Source of the DNA: Sophora flavescens
Lineage: Eukaryota > Streptophyta > Magnoliopsida > Fabales > Fabaceae
Direction: 5' to 3'
Length of the DNA stretch: 64,000 nucleotides
Assembly (NCBI GenBank): GCA_030762895.1
Contig: CM061066.1
Coordinates: 117,088,715 to 117,152,714, forward strand
Both the position numbers and the translations under genes were made by a program. Of the stretch, positions 10,351 to 23,037 are shown piece by piece. Every line of letters starts with the position of its first letter. Position 1 is the first letter of the stretch. Below the pieces are notes generated by a model that worked only from the letters and a program-made list of their open reading frames with translations, did not search any database and was not told the origin of the DNA.

Positions 10351-13145
10351 TTATTTTGTTGCTTTGAATAACTGACTTCCAAGTGTCACAGTTGGGGTTC
10401 CTTCTTCACCCATGATTGTTGTCAAGTTCATTTCTTTATCAAGTATCCGACCAAGTTCCATTACCACATAGCTCATGGCAGGTCTCCTCTCACTTGAAGG
10501 ATCTAAACATCTAACTATCAGCAGGATGAACTCTTCCATGCCTTCAGCTGTAAAACTACTCCTCAATCTCTCATCAATGATGTTAGACATAAAGCCGCGG
10601 TCTTGATTACTTTGCACCTTTATTAGAGTGGAAAAAAAGAGAGCACAAATTAATCACCACAATGTTCATGGTTTACAAATGAATTTGAAATAGAAATTGA
10701 CTTGAAATGTTTTGGCTTTTCTATCATAGCAATGGTTCAAAGTCAGAGAATTCTATGCAGCATGCACTCATTCATCAGCACATGAACTTTACACATAACA
10801 TTAGTCCAAAGCACAACATAAAATATAACTTGATCCAAGACACAAACATGTTCTTCAGTGCCTTCAAAGATACAGTCTCTAACATGAGAGCAATATAATC
10901 ATAAAACAAGTTGAACTAGTGGCTGTCTTATATCATGAGAGCAAAGGTAAGTAAAGACAAAGTAATGTATAAGTGCCTTGAGTAAACTGAATTGGTTAAA
11001 CTGCGAGACATGTATAAATCAACTTTTCAACCCATTATCCATGATGTTAAAGAGTAATCACATACCCATTCTACCAGATTTTGGTTATAGTCCAAAGATG
11101 GTGATTCTGTTGCTTCCTTCCCACTTAACAATTCCAGCAGAAACACCCCAAAGCTGTATATATCACTCTTTTCAGAAAATCGTCTGAACTCTTTCACTCT
11201 GCAGGACATGGTGTACATAAATCAAGAAAAATGCATGTATAACCAGAGCAACACACGATCATATATGAGCCTTAAGAGTCATTACTCAGGTGCAAGGAAT
11301 ATCTCATCTGCTTCCACTTGAGAAGATGAGCCTGCAATTTCAATTCTCCCCAAAAAATTACGAAGTCCAGCATCTGCGACCTTAGCAATGAAGTTTTCAT
11401 CCACAAGAACATTAGCTGTTTTGAAATCCTTATGCACCAAACGGGGACTTAAAGAGTGAAGATGAGCCAAACCTGCATAGAAGAGGATGAATGAGCTTTT
11501 GAAAATCAGAAACAAGTTCCTCAAAACTTTATGCACAGAGAAGGGATTACCTAAAAACTGAGTTTTAGGATGGCTTACAAAAAGAATTTGGGGGGTCCAT
11601 TAAGTTACTTTGGATATTTTATCTAAAAGAGAAGAAAACTGATACCAGGAAAGCCACAAATGCTCACTGATTTTGCAAAGGATCACCTTTAGCTGCACCT
11701 TGAGCTATTGAAAGTCTATGCTTGAATTCTAGCTTCTGTCGCAGTTGTTGACCAGCACCTGCAAAGAAAAATCAAAGTCACATGCATCAGTTTGATATGA
11801 AAGGATTCATTTAGCTAAAACAAGATAGAATTTTTCTACCAAATGTAGTATAAAGCAATTCAGGGTTTTGCATACATTTTGCAAAAGCATGAAGCACAGC
11901 ATAATAGAATTATCAATCAGACACTTGAATTGACATGACATCCATTATTAAACTTTGCAGATATATAAGACAGAACTTTCTCATAAAAGAAATTTCGTGA
12001 CTGTATAGAAATTTACCATACAAGTGAGTGGAGACGCTTCCATTAGGCACATATTCATATATAAGAAACTGTAGATTGTTTTCCTGGCAGTAGCCAAAAA
12101 GAGTTGCCAAATTCCGATGTTGAATAGATGAGAGATATCGTACCTAAAGTAAAACTCATTCCTGTTAGATCAAAGCAAGAGAATGAACAATAAGAGATAC
12201 CAGTATATAAGACTAAAACTAAATAATCAATGCAAATCTCCAATCCATAAGAATTATGAAGAAAAAGTAGCCTGCAAAGGAGAAGATTCTGATACAGTTG
12301 TTTTATCTCATTATCAACCATCAAACTGGTTTAAAATATTTCAACATAATCAATACAGTCAGTTGCCACTTAAAAAAAGAGCCAAGATAGAAATGCTGAT
12401 TATGCTCACATATATTTCAGAACAAAGGGAAAATAGTTTGTTTAGACATTATTGAACATGAAAGACGTTGTTAGAGTGAATTAATGGGCAAAGAAAATTT
12501 CTTTCTGAAGCAGAAATAGACAAGGTACATAAGAAGGAATTGAGAAGTAAGAGATCAAGAAAGAGGGCTTCCTTTTAAATTATTTTCATCACTCTGAATA
12601 TGAATACAAAAATATATGAAACAGGCCAAGGACAACTGAGATCTAATACAATCAAGTTTTAGATCATGAAACTGAGTATTACCTCATCAACAAATTCCTG
12701 ACTAGCGAGTCCACGGCGCTTTTTGATGGCTACAAGCATCCCATCATGAAGTAAACCCTTGTAAACCTCTCCAAATTTCCCTTCTCCAATCAAGTTTTTG
12801 TCACTGAAATTATTTGTGGCCAGAGATAGTTCTTCCATCTCAAAACGCCTAGTATCTCTTGGCAACTCAATCACACCATGTCTTCCCACTGCATGTAATG
12901 GAATTACTTTGCATCACTAGAAACACTTTAGGAAAGTTGCATGTATTGGTTACAGAATAGATGTGTCTATGTAATACACACTAATGTAAGATGTTACCTT
13001 GGGAAGGATCAGAGGACCCTGTCTCTGAAGTCCTCGAAACACTCCTCTTGTGATAGAAACAATACCATATATGTATAATAACTATCCCTACCAATGCCAC
13101 GGCTCCTGCAGCTCCTCCTAATATTGCTGCAAGAGTACTTGACAT
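10351..13145 (-). CDS. Membrane-anchored receptor-like protein kinase, atypical DAG motif
   Basis: Seven coding exons on the minus strand, 13145-12998, 12888-12683, 12143-12017, 11758-11687, 11472-11286, 11198-11066 and 10617-10351, give 1140 bp and 379 aa with all phases consistent and GT-AG introns. Residues 7-31 are one hydrophobic helix (AAILGGAAGAVALVGIVII), followed by a basic juxtamembrane and a Pelle/RLK-type kinase domain. The Gly loop is GEGKFGEVYKG (84-94), lysine K105, alpha-C glutamate probably E118, catalytic loop HKDFKTAN (198-205) and APE 245-247. The DFG motif reads DAG (218-220) and the HRD motif reads HKD. There is no ectodomain, so the protein probably partners with a receptor at the membrane. 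K105, D200, N205 and D218 are kept, so some activity is possible. The start ATG directly follows an acceptor AG, so the 5' UTR is spliced. The subfamily was not identified. Confidence 0.85.
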
Positions 13146-13842
13146 CTGGTATGGGAATCACTTCACTTGTGCTGTACAAATTTATATGAACTATTATTGT
13201 TATACATGGAACCTGAAGTCAAAAGAAGAGCAGAAAATCACAATCTATGAAATATTAATATAATGTGCTTCAAAATAAGTGAAGATACTCTTTCTTTTTG
13301 GGATAAATAGAAGCTAGGGACATTTCTATGCATTAAACTACCAAAAACACTGCCAAAAGAGATTCTGAGACTCTGGTGATTGATGAATAAAAAAATTCAG
13401 AAGCACAAGTCACTTAGGCTTCAAACTAATGGAATTTTGAGATAGATTGCAAAGGACATGACTTTACAGAAGGCATGCAGTGAAGAATACAAACATAAGA
13501 ACAAAATAAAAGAAGAGTACATTTAATAGTGTTGCTAATGGTATTATAATTAATCAATAGTTCCAAGCTAATAACATCAGCAAAATCTTAAACAAGTTTA
13601 GGAATCCAAGCCAAATGCATGTATGCTTCTAAATTGTCATGCAGACTGATAAAATTGGATCTTGGCAACTAACATTGCATTTTCTCAGCATACAGTTGAA
13701 ATTAAAATGAACAAATAAATAAATAAATAAAGTGGAATGGAACAACAAATAGAATAAAGTGGTTACTTTTTGTCAAATCTCCAGACCTATATCACGAGAT
13801 AAATAATGAGGCAGGATCTCAGAAAGGCTGAGCTTCATTTAC

Positions 13843-13960
13843 CAATGACACTTTGAAGGAGCCTCCAATTCCAATGCCAGTCACGGAAATCAAGATTGAC
13901 CCACAAACCCTCTCCCTCTACCCTCATATGAACCAATTGTATATCATCCTCAACACTAAC
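13843..13960 (-). other. Probable 5' UTR exon of the receptor-like kinase gene
   Basis: On the minus strand a 118-bp segment has an acceptor (TTGTCAG) and a donor (ATTG|GTAAATG). Joining it to the acceptor just before the kinase ATG keeps that ATG as the first in-frame start: the frame leading into it has two stops upstream. The exon carries an out-of-frame upstream ATG (starts MRVEGEGLWVNLD) that reads through it. Without transcripts it remains a prediction. Confidence 0.4.
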
Positions 13961-16024
13961 CTGACAATCAAATCAACATGTTCAAGAATTCAATACAAGA
14001 GGCAAATATAAGAAAGTTGGTATTTTTATTTTGTGGGGTGGCATAAAAAAACAAAAAAAACAAACCCCTTCACTCCTTCAGATCAGAAGCAACTCTTGAA
14101 GTCTCAGTTTTGGTACCAAAAGATAGTCAAGGCCTGAAATGAATATGCACCCTGAAAGGTAGTGCCACCCTGTAAGCAATGAAACCCAGAAGCAAAAAAA
14201 ACTCTCTATCTCAGTTGTACTTTTATTAATTTTATTACAATCTCTCTCTTTGTTCTCTCTCTCTCTCTCTATTTCTCTGAGTAGAGTATCATAGTTGGAT
14301 AGTGGAAACAGACAATGCCGACAGAAAGTGACCTTGCGCCGACAGACACAACACACTATCAGGTTTATTACCACCTCTACCAAACACCCCAATTCAAAAA
14401 CATCACAATAAATTATATTCACATAAATAACAATATATGTATGTAGTATATATGTATGTACATGTGAACAAAACCAACCCAAAAAAACAAGGGACCGTTT
14501 TTATTCTTTTGAATTGATGGGTTGTTCAAACCAGCTGAAGGGAATTCAATTCAAGCAGAACAAAACTGAATGAATAGAAGGTGTTATGCAGTGAAGAGGG
14601 TGAGAGAGAAGAAAAGAGAGAGAGAAAAATAAATAAATAATATTTTTTTAGTATTTTGTGGGCTGTAAAGTGGCATAATTGTTGTCTGGTACCTCAAGTT
14701 GAATGGGATTTTTTATATTTATTTATTTATTTATTTATGTGTGTCGTGTACAGGGCATCTTGGCTGTAACAGATTCACACTGGTACATTTACATAACATA
14801 CAAGAGCACAGACAGAGAGAGAGAGCAGAGCAAGGAAACAGGTACATTTGCAAATTACAAGTGAAAAAATCACAGTGATATGTATGTATCTGAGAATTTA
14901 TTTATTTACATAAAGATCATTTATTTGTTATCAACAAACACAAATAGGAAATGCCAAAAGGGAAAAAAAAGAGAGGGTGGAGATTCAAAGCTGTGGCTTG
15001 TTCCTTGTGGGGTTGTTGTACCCCACCAGCCAGCTATGTAGAGTGTTGACGTTGCTCCTGCTCAACATATTTTATATATATATATATATGGAGAGAAGTG
15101 TGTATTTTAACATGATAATATAAAATCTTTCACCTATGGACAAAGAATGGAGACTAAAATTATTTAACAGGCATATGAACACCTAAAATAGTTACTTTTA
15201 ATTTTATTCATTCATTCATGCAAATAAGAATCAATGTTCAAGATTAACTTCTCCACATCTCACAATCATAAGTTGTTGCCAATGTGTTTCTCATGGTAAA
15301 AACTCCTCTATGACCTCTCATTGTATATGCATATACGAACGACGGATAATGGAATTTTGGTTAGTGGGGGCAAGAAAATAATCAAAAGATAATTTTATAC
15401 TATAAATATGTATAAATAATAAAAAATTATATAAAATACACAAAATATGACATGGTTTGATTTCAAAGTGAAATCTACATTTACTAATGAGAAATAGAAG
15501 CAATTCATTAAGATCTGAAAAACAATTACATCCAATGTCTCACATAAAATACATAATCTCATGACAAAATACATAGTATGTGGGGTACAACTAACAAAAT
15601 GAGTGGTGATAATTTGACATCTGGGGGCAACATCTAATTTTTTTATGAGGGCAAACAATAAATTATGAAATATATTAATGTAAAAAAATGTTTAGAGATC
15701 CGTGCATGCATTTATGTATATGAATCATATCGGGTGATATGAGTAAATCTTGATAATTGAATCTTATTAATAGTTAAGATAATAACATAAATACATGTGG
15801 ATTTTTTAAGTGATCATGATATTTAGATAATTTTTAATCTTAATCATTTACGTATTTACGTAGAGTTGTACAACCAAAATTTATTACTAAAAACTTCTCT
15901 CTTTGTTCTTTTGTCTCTCTATTTATATACATTAGTGTATTTTCACTTTCATTTATTAAACTTATTTTCATTCAATAGTGTAAATTATTGCTAAAGTTAA
16001 AATCATAATCACACATGAATGAAA
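13961..16024. other. Upstream region of the receptor-like kinase gene
   Basis: Holds a CT-rich run (14240-14280), GAGA-rich tracts (14600-14630 and 14810-14830) and a (TA)n run near 15070, as seen in plant core promoters and 5' UTRs. No supported coding ORF: the 134-aa minus frame at 14078-14482 crosses the CT tract and shows no domain. 15300-15660 has further AT-rich frames without recognisable content. Confidence 0.4.
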
Positions 16025-16065
16025 TACTAGTGTAGAAAACAATTTTAACAACGGTTAAATTTGAG

Positions 16066-16320
16066 TTTTAACATCGGTTATTCAACCGATGTGTATGCAG
16101 GCGATGTTGTAAGTGGTGGTTTTCAACATCGGTTTTGAACCGATGTTGAAAGTGCACTTTAGACATCGGTTAAAAGTTTAACCGATGTCTAAAGTGCTCT
16201 TTCAACATTTTATAATGTTGTTGAAAGTCACTTTACACATCGGTTCTTTTTTAAACCGATGTGTAATGTGCACTTTCAACATCGGTTATGAATATAACCG
16301 GTGTTGAAAGTGGCTTTTTT
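16066..16320. repeat. CACTA left subterminal repeats
   Basis: About six copies of ACATCGGTT or its complement AACCGATGT in alternating orientation, spaced 20-40 bp, forming small hairpins. Such units are typical transposase-binding sites of CACTA elements. Confidence 0.85.
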
Positions 16321-16591
16321 TAATAAAAAAATCTAGCTTACACCTGTTACAATCATTTCCCTGTTTCACTTGTCTGACCAAAATCCCAACAAACAGAATC
16401 ACTTACAACCAGAATTTCATTCAAAGTACTATATTGATCGATTATATAAAAGTATAGTATTGATTTACGCAAAGAAAGCCAAAAGAAAAGTATACATTTA
16501 ACAATCTTAACTAAATACATAGAATGTCATAAATTCAAACTAAATAATATGACAACAAAGAAACTACACATAAATGAGTATATGATCACCC

Positions 16592-16875
16592 ATTAATTCT
16601 CAGCCAACTCTAAAAAGAAGGTTACCCAACGCTCCTTCATGTCTATAATGTCCTCATTAGATAGTGGAGCCCGAGTGTCGAATATCAGCACGTAACATAA
16701 GATAAATTAAACATTATAGATAATCAGACTAAAACAAAACATAATTAATCTATAACTTATTACAAATTCTATTACTTACCTCAATCCATCCTTCAGTAGT
16801 ACCGGCGGATACAATGTCGAGCATCCACTTCATAACATAGTATCCACACTCCAATGAGCAAGGTTGCCTATGAGA
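16592..16875 (-). pseudogene. Ulp1-like (C48 protease) C-terminal exons inside the CACTA element
   Basis: The exon at 16875-16780 (96 bp, acceptor CTGTAG, donor GTAAGT) encodes CSLECGYYVMKWMLDIVSAG, resembling the cysteine-containing end of Ulp1 proteases carried by plant CACTA elements (Cys of ECGYYV being the candidate nucleophile). A following piece (16680-16592) gives RAPLSNEDIIDMKERWVTFF and a stop, but no clean acceptor precedes it. The N-terminal His and Asp parts of the catalytic triad were not found, so it is a fragment. Confidence 0.6.
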
Positions 16876-17871
16876 CTACAGATGAACACAATTTGAATAT
16901 AATGAATAAACACTTAAGAATAACTACATATTGTAAACTGCAATTGAATCACGGGGACTAATTAACTACTTACGTTAGTCCTCGAAAACTATCTTCAATA
17001 AGATAGAACACTTTCAATACCAAGAAGCCCAATGAATCTTAGAGCAAAACAGGAAAAGGAAAAGAAAAGCATACTGAAACTGAATCTGTTGCTCGGACAA
17101 GCCTATCCACGGGAACACCAAGTGCCTAAAAAATCAAATTTTATGTTAAATGACTCAATAAGTGTTTGTATCTGTTAGCAGGAAGGAGCAACAAACTGAA
17201 AGCTAGCTATATAATATAAGACATCATATTATCCCCATACCTCACATTGTGACAATAATAAAAACAGATAAACAAGAGAATCAGATTACTCACTGTCAAG
17301 CAGGCAGTGAAGGAGTTAAATGCTTAGGTCACTTGATACTACGCAAGCACATGAGTGACATGTAATCATTCAAATGGTTAAAAGCTTTATTATTTCAACT
17401 TTTTTTTCATTATAACTCACTTTGCCATATATTCATACTCTATATGAAAGTAATTATGCTCACAAACTGTATCTAAGCGCTAGGATAGGATGGCAGAAAT
17501 GAAAGCCACCACAGAGTTGTCCAGGAAACAACTAGCCTATTTTATGCAAATAATCTCAAGCTTATATTGTGGTTTCAAAATTGGTAGCTTAGTGGCAAAG
17601 AGAAATAGAACATATCTATAGAGCATGTAATTTGAGACAATGGCAACCAACAGAGTTCGGTATCCATAATGCTTCATGCAGATACAAGGAGGTAAAAGTT
17701 TTGATCATTATGAGATTCTAGTAGATTTCAATAATATTGCAGTTAAAGAATAGCTTGACCATGTTGAATCACCATAAAGAACAGAAAGCATAAGCTACTA
17801 CAATAATGGGTTGTTGAACGATTGATAATTTTGAACATGATTTAGAGCTAACAAAATGTAAAATGACATAC

Positions 17872-18055
17872 CTCTATAACCTTTACATCAATACGGTCTC
17901 CCACTTTGAAAGCCTGGAGGAAAATAAGTCAAACATTATCCCACCATGTTTTGAATATAATTATATACTTTCTTTAGAAAAGGAATCAGAAGAATACTTA
18001 TATCTTCTGCCTTCGGTAACCAACCTGAACTCAGTTCACTGATATGGCAAAGTCC
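17872..18055 (-). pseudogene. Captured S1-domain exons resembling polynucleotide phosphorylase
   Basis: The exon at 18055-18002 (54 bp, acceptor TATGCAG) encodes GLCHISELSSGWLPKAED and the exon at 17913-17872 (42 bp, acceptor CCTCCAG, donor GTATGT) encodes AFKVGDRIDVKVIE. Together they form the core of an S1 RNA-binding domain of the kind at the C-terminus of plant organellar polynucleotide phosphorylase. The donor of the first exon reads ATAAGT where GTAAGT is expected, a G to A change that should block normal splicing. The rest of the enzyme is absent. It is a captured gene piece within the CACTA ends. Confidence 0.65.
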
Positions 18056-18540
18056 CTGCATAAAATGAGAAGAATTGTCCAAATAGTAGTTACAAAGTTT
18101 GGTCCACCATTCTATAGAAGTATTACCTTATTTTCTTTCAAAACTTTTTATCGGAATGAAATGACTCCAAATCTGTCTTTCAAAACTTATTTTTTTACAA
18201 AGTGAAATGAAATCATTAAAAGGAAAAGCATACATGTCTCTAATCACCTGAGTAACTATAAACAATACTAAGTATAAACTCTAAAATATTTATGAGATTC
18301 AACAAATTCTGAAGCAATCTAATAATATATGTTTCAAATTATCTAATAGTTATGCTTTTGGCAACTAGGTGGAAGTATGTACCTCTCGTCAAACACAGTC
18401 AAGAATTAATTACTTCTTTATACACATTCTGCTATGAGACTCTCTTCTATCCTTTACTCTATTCTTTATACTTCGTTCTCTACTCTATTCTTTCATATCA
18501 GTGTGTGTTCTATCAGAGAGTGAGGGTACGAACTCTGTTC

Positions 18541-18985
18541 TAACAATACACGGCATAAGTAACATCAAACGATGGAGAGGGGTTAGGGTTTAACTTGGGG
18601 CAGTATACATAACCCAAACCACAGAATCACTTACAGAGAGAGAGGGGTGCGGTGGCAGCGGCGTAGGGAGGACAGAGGTGCGGCACAGGGAAAGAGAGGT
18701 GCGATAGAGGCGGCGGCGTTTGGCTGGTTCGAATTGATTCTAGAGAGGGCAAACAAAATGCAGAGTGTTACGGCTTGAGAAGTGAGAACCCACACTGTCC
18801 CAGCTCACCACTCCGACGAGGCAGACAGAGTATTACGGCCACTCCTTCAAGGCAAAGGAGGCGGAGGGCTTTCTCGTACGATGAGGGTCAGGGTAGCACA
18901 CAAGAAGAAAACATTTTTGGGTCGAAAATGTTTTAAGTGTAGCCTTGCAAGTGAAAGGAGGTAAGTAAATAGAAAAGAAAAGCTT
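18541..18985. other. GC-richer exon-like stretch inside the CACTA element
   Basis: A GC-rich patch (GTGGCAGCGGCG and similar) differs from its AT-rich surroundings and could be the first exon or 5' UTR of a captured gene. No protein domain was recognised on either strand. Confidence 0.3.
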
Positions 18986-19205
18986 TAAACATCGGTTGTT
19001 TAACAAACCGATGTCTAATGCTTCGCTGGTTTAAAATTTTATTTTTTGTTTCAACTTTCAACATCTGGTTTCAATAACGCCCGATGTTAAACGTTTATAA
19101 CATCGATTATAATATGAACCGATGTTAAATGTTTTTCATTTAATTTCAAAAATGTCACCGCCTTATTTTTAACATCGGTTAAAAATGAACCGATGCTAAA
19201 TCCTG
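18986..19205. repeat. CACTA right subterminal repeats
   Basis: AACATCGGTT and AACCGATGT units in alternating orientation mirror those at the left end. Confidence 0.8.
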
Positions 19206-19252
19206 ATGTTTAAAGCATATTTTGTACTAGTGAAAAAAATATATCAATAACT

Positions 19253-19453
19253 TTTTTTTTTTGTCCGGAGGGTCTTTGACGCCTGCCCCGGTGTCCAGAG
19301 TCTTAAATCCTGACTAATCCGGGGTTTGGCCGGAAGGTAAGTAAAGCCTAGCCAATAGTTGTTGCTGCCAAGGATCGAACTCGTGCAAAGCACGAATCAT
19401 TCGTCCTTAACAACAGCACATTAACCACTCGTGTTCAACTGCTTGGTTATAGG
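19253..19453 (-). mobile_element. tRNA-derived SINE, minus strand, full length
   Basis: Read on the minus strand it has a box A-like GTGGTTAATGTGC near the start, a box B-like GAGTTCGATCC about 45 bp later, a body of about 130 bp and an A-rich tail (oligo-T at 19253-19264 on the plus strand). ATATCAATAACT flanks it exactly at 19241-19252 and 19454-19465 (12 bp). It sits 20 bp beyond the CACTA right end. Confidence 0.85.
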
Positions 19454-19465
19454 ATATCAATAACT

Positions 19466-21805
19466 AAAGACGAGTGTATGTGAGAAATGGCTTATAGTAG
19501 TGTAAACGGGCTCAGGCGAAAATAGATTGTATTTTAAAAATGTAGAAACAAATGATTCTTACTTAAATACTCAAAATTAAAATAGTAAATATATGTAATT
19601 TTTTAACAATAATGATTTTTGAACATCACAATTGGGACAATATATGGTGTCCCTTTTGTTTTGTAGTGTATTTTTTAGATGAATGTATATAAATGAAATA
19701 AAAAATAAGTGAGAGATAAAAATAAATACATACGATATCATATACGATGTTTACGTTCAAATATCATAACTCGTTTTTAATTAGTCAAATGAGCTAGTTT
19801 TAATTTTGACCATGGTTGTATGATCACCTTCTTATAATACAAATTATTGTGACCGCATATGCCACTATATATTTTAAGACAAAAAGCAAAGAATATGTAA
19901 CGGCAAACTCTACGGCTCTGCTCCTTTAACTTTTTTGTTTATTCTTATTTCTAACAGCAACACTTCTTCGGATTCTCATAAATTATTCTTTAATATTTTA
20001 TGCACTTTGTCATCGCAATGCAAGCATATCTAGTATCATGGGGTGATGATGATTACCATGATGATTGAAAGAAGTTAAGAACTGCTCACAATTGTAGCAG
20101 TTACCAGCAAATAGTTCATCTTTTTATCTTCCTTAATATCTTTTTACTTTTATCTCTTCTTTTGTGAAGACTACATGCAGACATGGCAGACGAAAAGAAA
20201 AACAAAGGGATAAATAAACAATCAGGATTGCCTCCAGCGATGGAGGCAGTCCAGCAAAAAAATTAAATAGGGAGATTTTGGATCATGAAAGAGAAAATGA
20301 TAAATAATGAAGAGAGAGAATAAAATTAAGAGAGAAAAAAGATGATGGAGGGAAGATGGAGGGAAAACTGATTGAGGGAATCCAGATCCATAAATAAACT
20401 TGTGGGCGGGTATATATTAGCATCAAACAAATTGATATGATTGGTTTTGATTTGAAAGATTCTTAGACTTGATGAAAGCCAGACAATAGAGGCACAACGA
20501 TATTATTAACTACCAAGGGTCTTGCTTATCCAAGACTACTGGTTAATAAATCCAAAATTAGCAACAATTTTTGGGAAATGTAAATGCACAACTCTTAAGA
20601 CGAAGAGGAATGATTTTTGTATAAGATATTTTTTTGTTTTTTGAGTGTATTTTTGAAAAGCGTGTATATAAAAAAGATAAGAAATAAATAAAAGATAGAG
20701 ATAAACATATATCGTATCACATACGGTATTCAAAATTTACATTCAAATAACATAACTTCAAGATTAATAAATACACATCTTCTACATGAAATCTTGCTAT
20801 TATTGATTTTTTAACTAATGTCTTCTATTAATAATAGGTTCTTATCAACTAGAGTCGAATATTGGTTAAAGAATTCAAAAATAATAAGATTTTATTAAAA
20901 AATCAAGTTTTTCTCTTCTCAAAATATTAAATACACGAGTTTACTATAATATTTTTTTTCTTTATTATTACAAAACCATAATAATGCAGTAACCAGTGAA
21001 CAAACATCGTTAATTACATAATGTCAACGTCTAAAATTATTGATTGTGGCTCAATGATTTGGCACTCTTTCTTTCTGTTTGTCAACAGATCAGAGTATAT
21101 TTTGCAATACAAGTAATTATTTTGGGTTTAGTTCGGTCTCTTTAAAACTGGCATCACTGGCTTTGGTGTCAGTACATTTATTTAACAGGTTTTGCCTGAT
21201 ATAGACTCACTGGCCTTTTGCCATTCTGTGTCACACAGCTCACCTTACAGCAAAATAAACTCAATCACATTATTTCCCTTCAACCTTTCCAGACAGTGTA
21301 ATCGGTACTACCCCACAAAGATCACATCTTTATATTGGTGACGTAGAAAAACAGGTTAAATAGGGAAACCCAATTACTCACCTGTCACTATTTTCCTTTC
21401 TTTCTTTGTTTTAGCATATCTGCTTTCACATTTTGCAACTGTTTGAATTAATGGCCATAAGTCATGTGATATATTTCTACCATTGCGAAGTTATATGAAA
21501 TATCTCCTTCACTATAAAGGTGTAGATTATGAAGTTGAAGGACTAAAAGCTGATGATAAGATGGTGTAACTCATTTTAAAGTTGGTTTGATGCCAACCAA
21601 TCATAATTGTTGAATGTATTTAAATGAAATTGAAACTGTTTATGTACCAATTTATGACTTATCGGAATCTTAGATGAGACCTCACCTGTCACTACTATAC
21701 GAACAACATTATTCCCTTCCATTATGCATGATGGTTGCTAGCTAGGAGAATCTTTTCTTGTATTTTAAATTAAATTTTCCAATTGCCTAGGTTGGTGAAA
21801 CTTAT
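19466..21805. other. AT-rich intergenic region
   Basis: No supported gene. A related non-coding block appears twice, near 19668-19772 and 20635-20757 (both have agag-ata-aa…acata…cgtatcat-tacg…attcaaat…cataact). It also holds a GA-rich stretch at 20280-20400. No terminal repeats were identified. Confidence 0.3.
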
Positions 21806-21812
21806 AAGTCAT

Positions 21813-22034
21813 TGGCTTAGTTGGTTGCATATATAGGGTGAGCTTATGGGAGGACCTCGGTGCAAATCCCATAGAACACATTTTCGAGGAGGAGCGAAGA
21901 ACCTTAATAGTGACTAAGCACTTGGACGGAGATTGGTCTCTTAGCAGGTTCAAAGGATATAAGCTTATAGGATACTCTGTGGACCCACTGTGAAGCCAAA
22001 GACTCTTATTATGAGGGGTTCCAACAAAAAAAAA
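21813..22034 (+). mobile_element. tRNA-derived SINE, plus strand
   Basis: Starts TGGCTTAGTTGGTTG (box A-like) with GGTGCAAATCCC (box B-like) about 45 bp downstream and ends in an A-rich tail. AAGTCAT flanks it at 21806-21812 and 22035-22041 (7 bp, right copy within the A tail). Its sequence differs from the SINE at 19253, so it is a different family. Confidence 0.75.
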
Positions 22035-22340
22035 AAGTCATCAAGCATATATAACCAACTATACTCCATCAAGATGGCTACTAATTAGTTCACATAAGGA
22101 CAGGGATGGAGTCAGACCTAAATAATTGGGAGGGCCAAGTGACCAACTAATTAAAGTTTATTCAATAAATATATACATATCAAATTTCATTCAATATATT
22201 TATAATTATATGTTTCAAAATGTTAATTACATTAATAATATATCAAAATACAAAATATCTCTCTTGTATGTCACGAAAATCATCTATAATCGAGTCAACA
22301 CTAAACTTTCCAGCAAATTTTTTTAATGTATACTCAAATC

Positions 22341-22830
22341 CAGTGCTATTAAAACCGAACCGGTCATCGACTCGGTTAGGATGTTAGGTCAATGGGTCAA
22401 TGGTTTAACCGGTGAGTCACTGGTTGAACTGTATGAACCGGTGTATATCAAGTTTGTAAAATTTTGAAATTAAACTATCTATATATATATAATACTTTCA
22501 CATCATTTAACAAACAAATGGCTTGGTCCAGTGGTAAAGCTTCTTTTCTTCCACCGCTAGGGTCTCAGTTGGAGTCCCATTTCCGCAATTTTAGACAATT
22601 TTCGCTTGAAATATTCAGATCCACGTGGTGACGTTCGCATTGCCCCACAGTGACGTCAGCAGTCGGGTTCCGGTCCGGTTCAGGGCGTCGAGTTACCGGT
22701 TCACACCGGTTTAAGGCCAGGTTGATGACATCGGTACCGATTCACATGTCTATCCGGTCTGACGTGCCAACCGGACCGGACACATGTCCGATTTTCGGTC
22801 GGACCGACCGGTCCGGTTTTAATAACACTG
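22341..22830. mobile_element. hAT-like element, 490 bp, nested
   Basis: CTCAAATC (22333-22340) and CTCAAATC (22831-22838) are an exact 8-bp duplication. The ends CAGTGCTATTAAAACCG and CAGTGTTATTAAAACCGG (complement) are inverted repeats. The interior is rich in ACCGGTCC-type motifs and has no transposase. Confidence 0.85.
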
Positions 22831-22984
22831 CTCAAATCTACATTAAACTTTTTAATAATTTTTTAAATCAAAAGAATTGAGACCCACAACTTAAAAGATA
22901 ATTGACAATAAGAAGATAATATAAGAATATCTATTGAGGCTCCTCATAGTTAAATATAATGGATGGTTAACTACTAACTATTTA

Positions 22985-23032
<48 letters not shown>
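22985..23032. repeat. (TA)n microsatellite
   Basis: About 24 TA units within the 22101-23101 element. Confidence 0.9.

Positions 23033-23037
<5 letters not shown>

Larger units (their letters stand above)
16025..19232 (-). mobile_element. CACTA-like DNA transposon, defective, with captured exons
   Basis: The left end is TACTAGTGTAGAAAAC and the complement of the right end is CACTAGTACAAAATATG, that is CACTA-type inverted ends with C to T decay on the left. AAA flanks both ends (3-bp duplication, low information). Both subterminal regions carry many ACATCGGTT…AACCGATGT units. There is no TNPD-like transposase. Minus-strand exon-like pieces resemble an S1 RNA-binding domain (17872-18055) and a Ulp1-type protease C-terminus (16592-16875). 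The coding sense of these pieces is minus. Confidence 0.8.

Noticed and set aside
14078..14482. 134-aa minus-strand ORF
   Set aside because: Crosses a CT-rich tract, contains no recognisable domain and lies in the presumed promoter/5' UTR of the kinase gene.
19253..22034. tRNA-like boxes A and B
   Set aside because: Belong to SINEs with A-rich tails and target duplications; no folded tRNA gene can be drawn.
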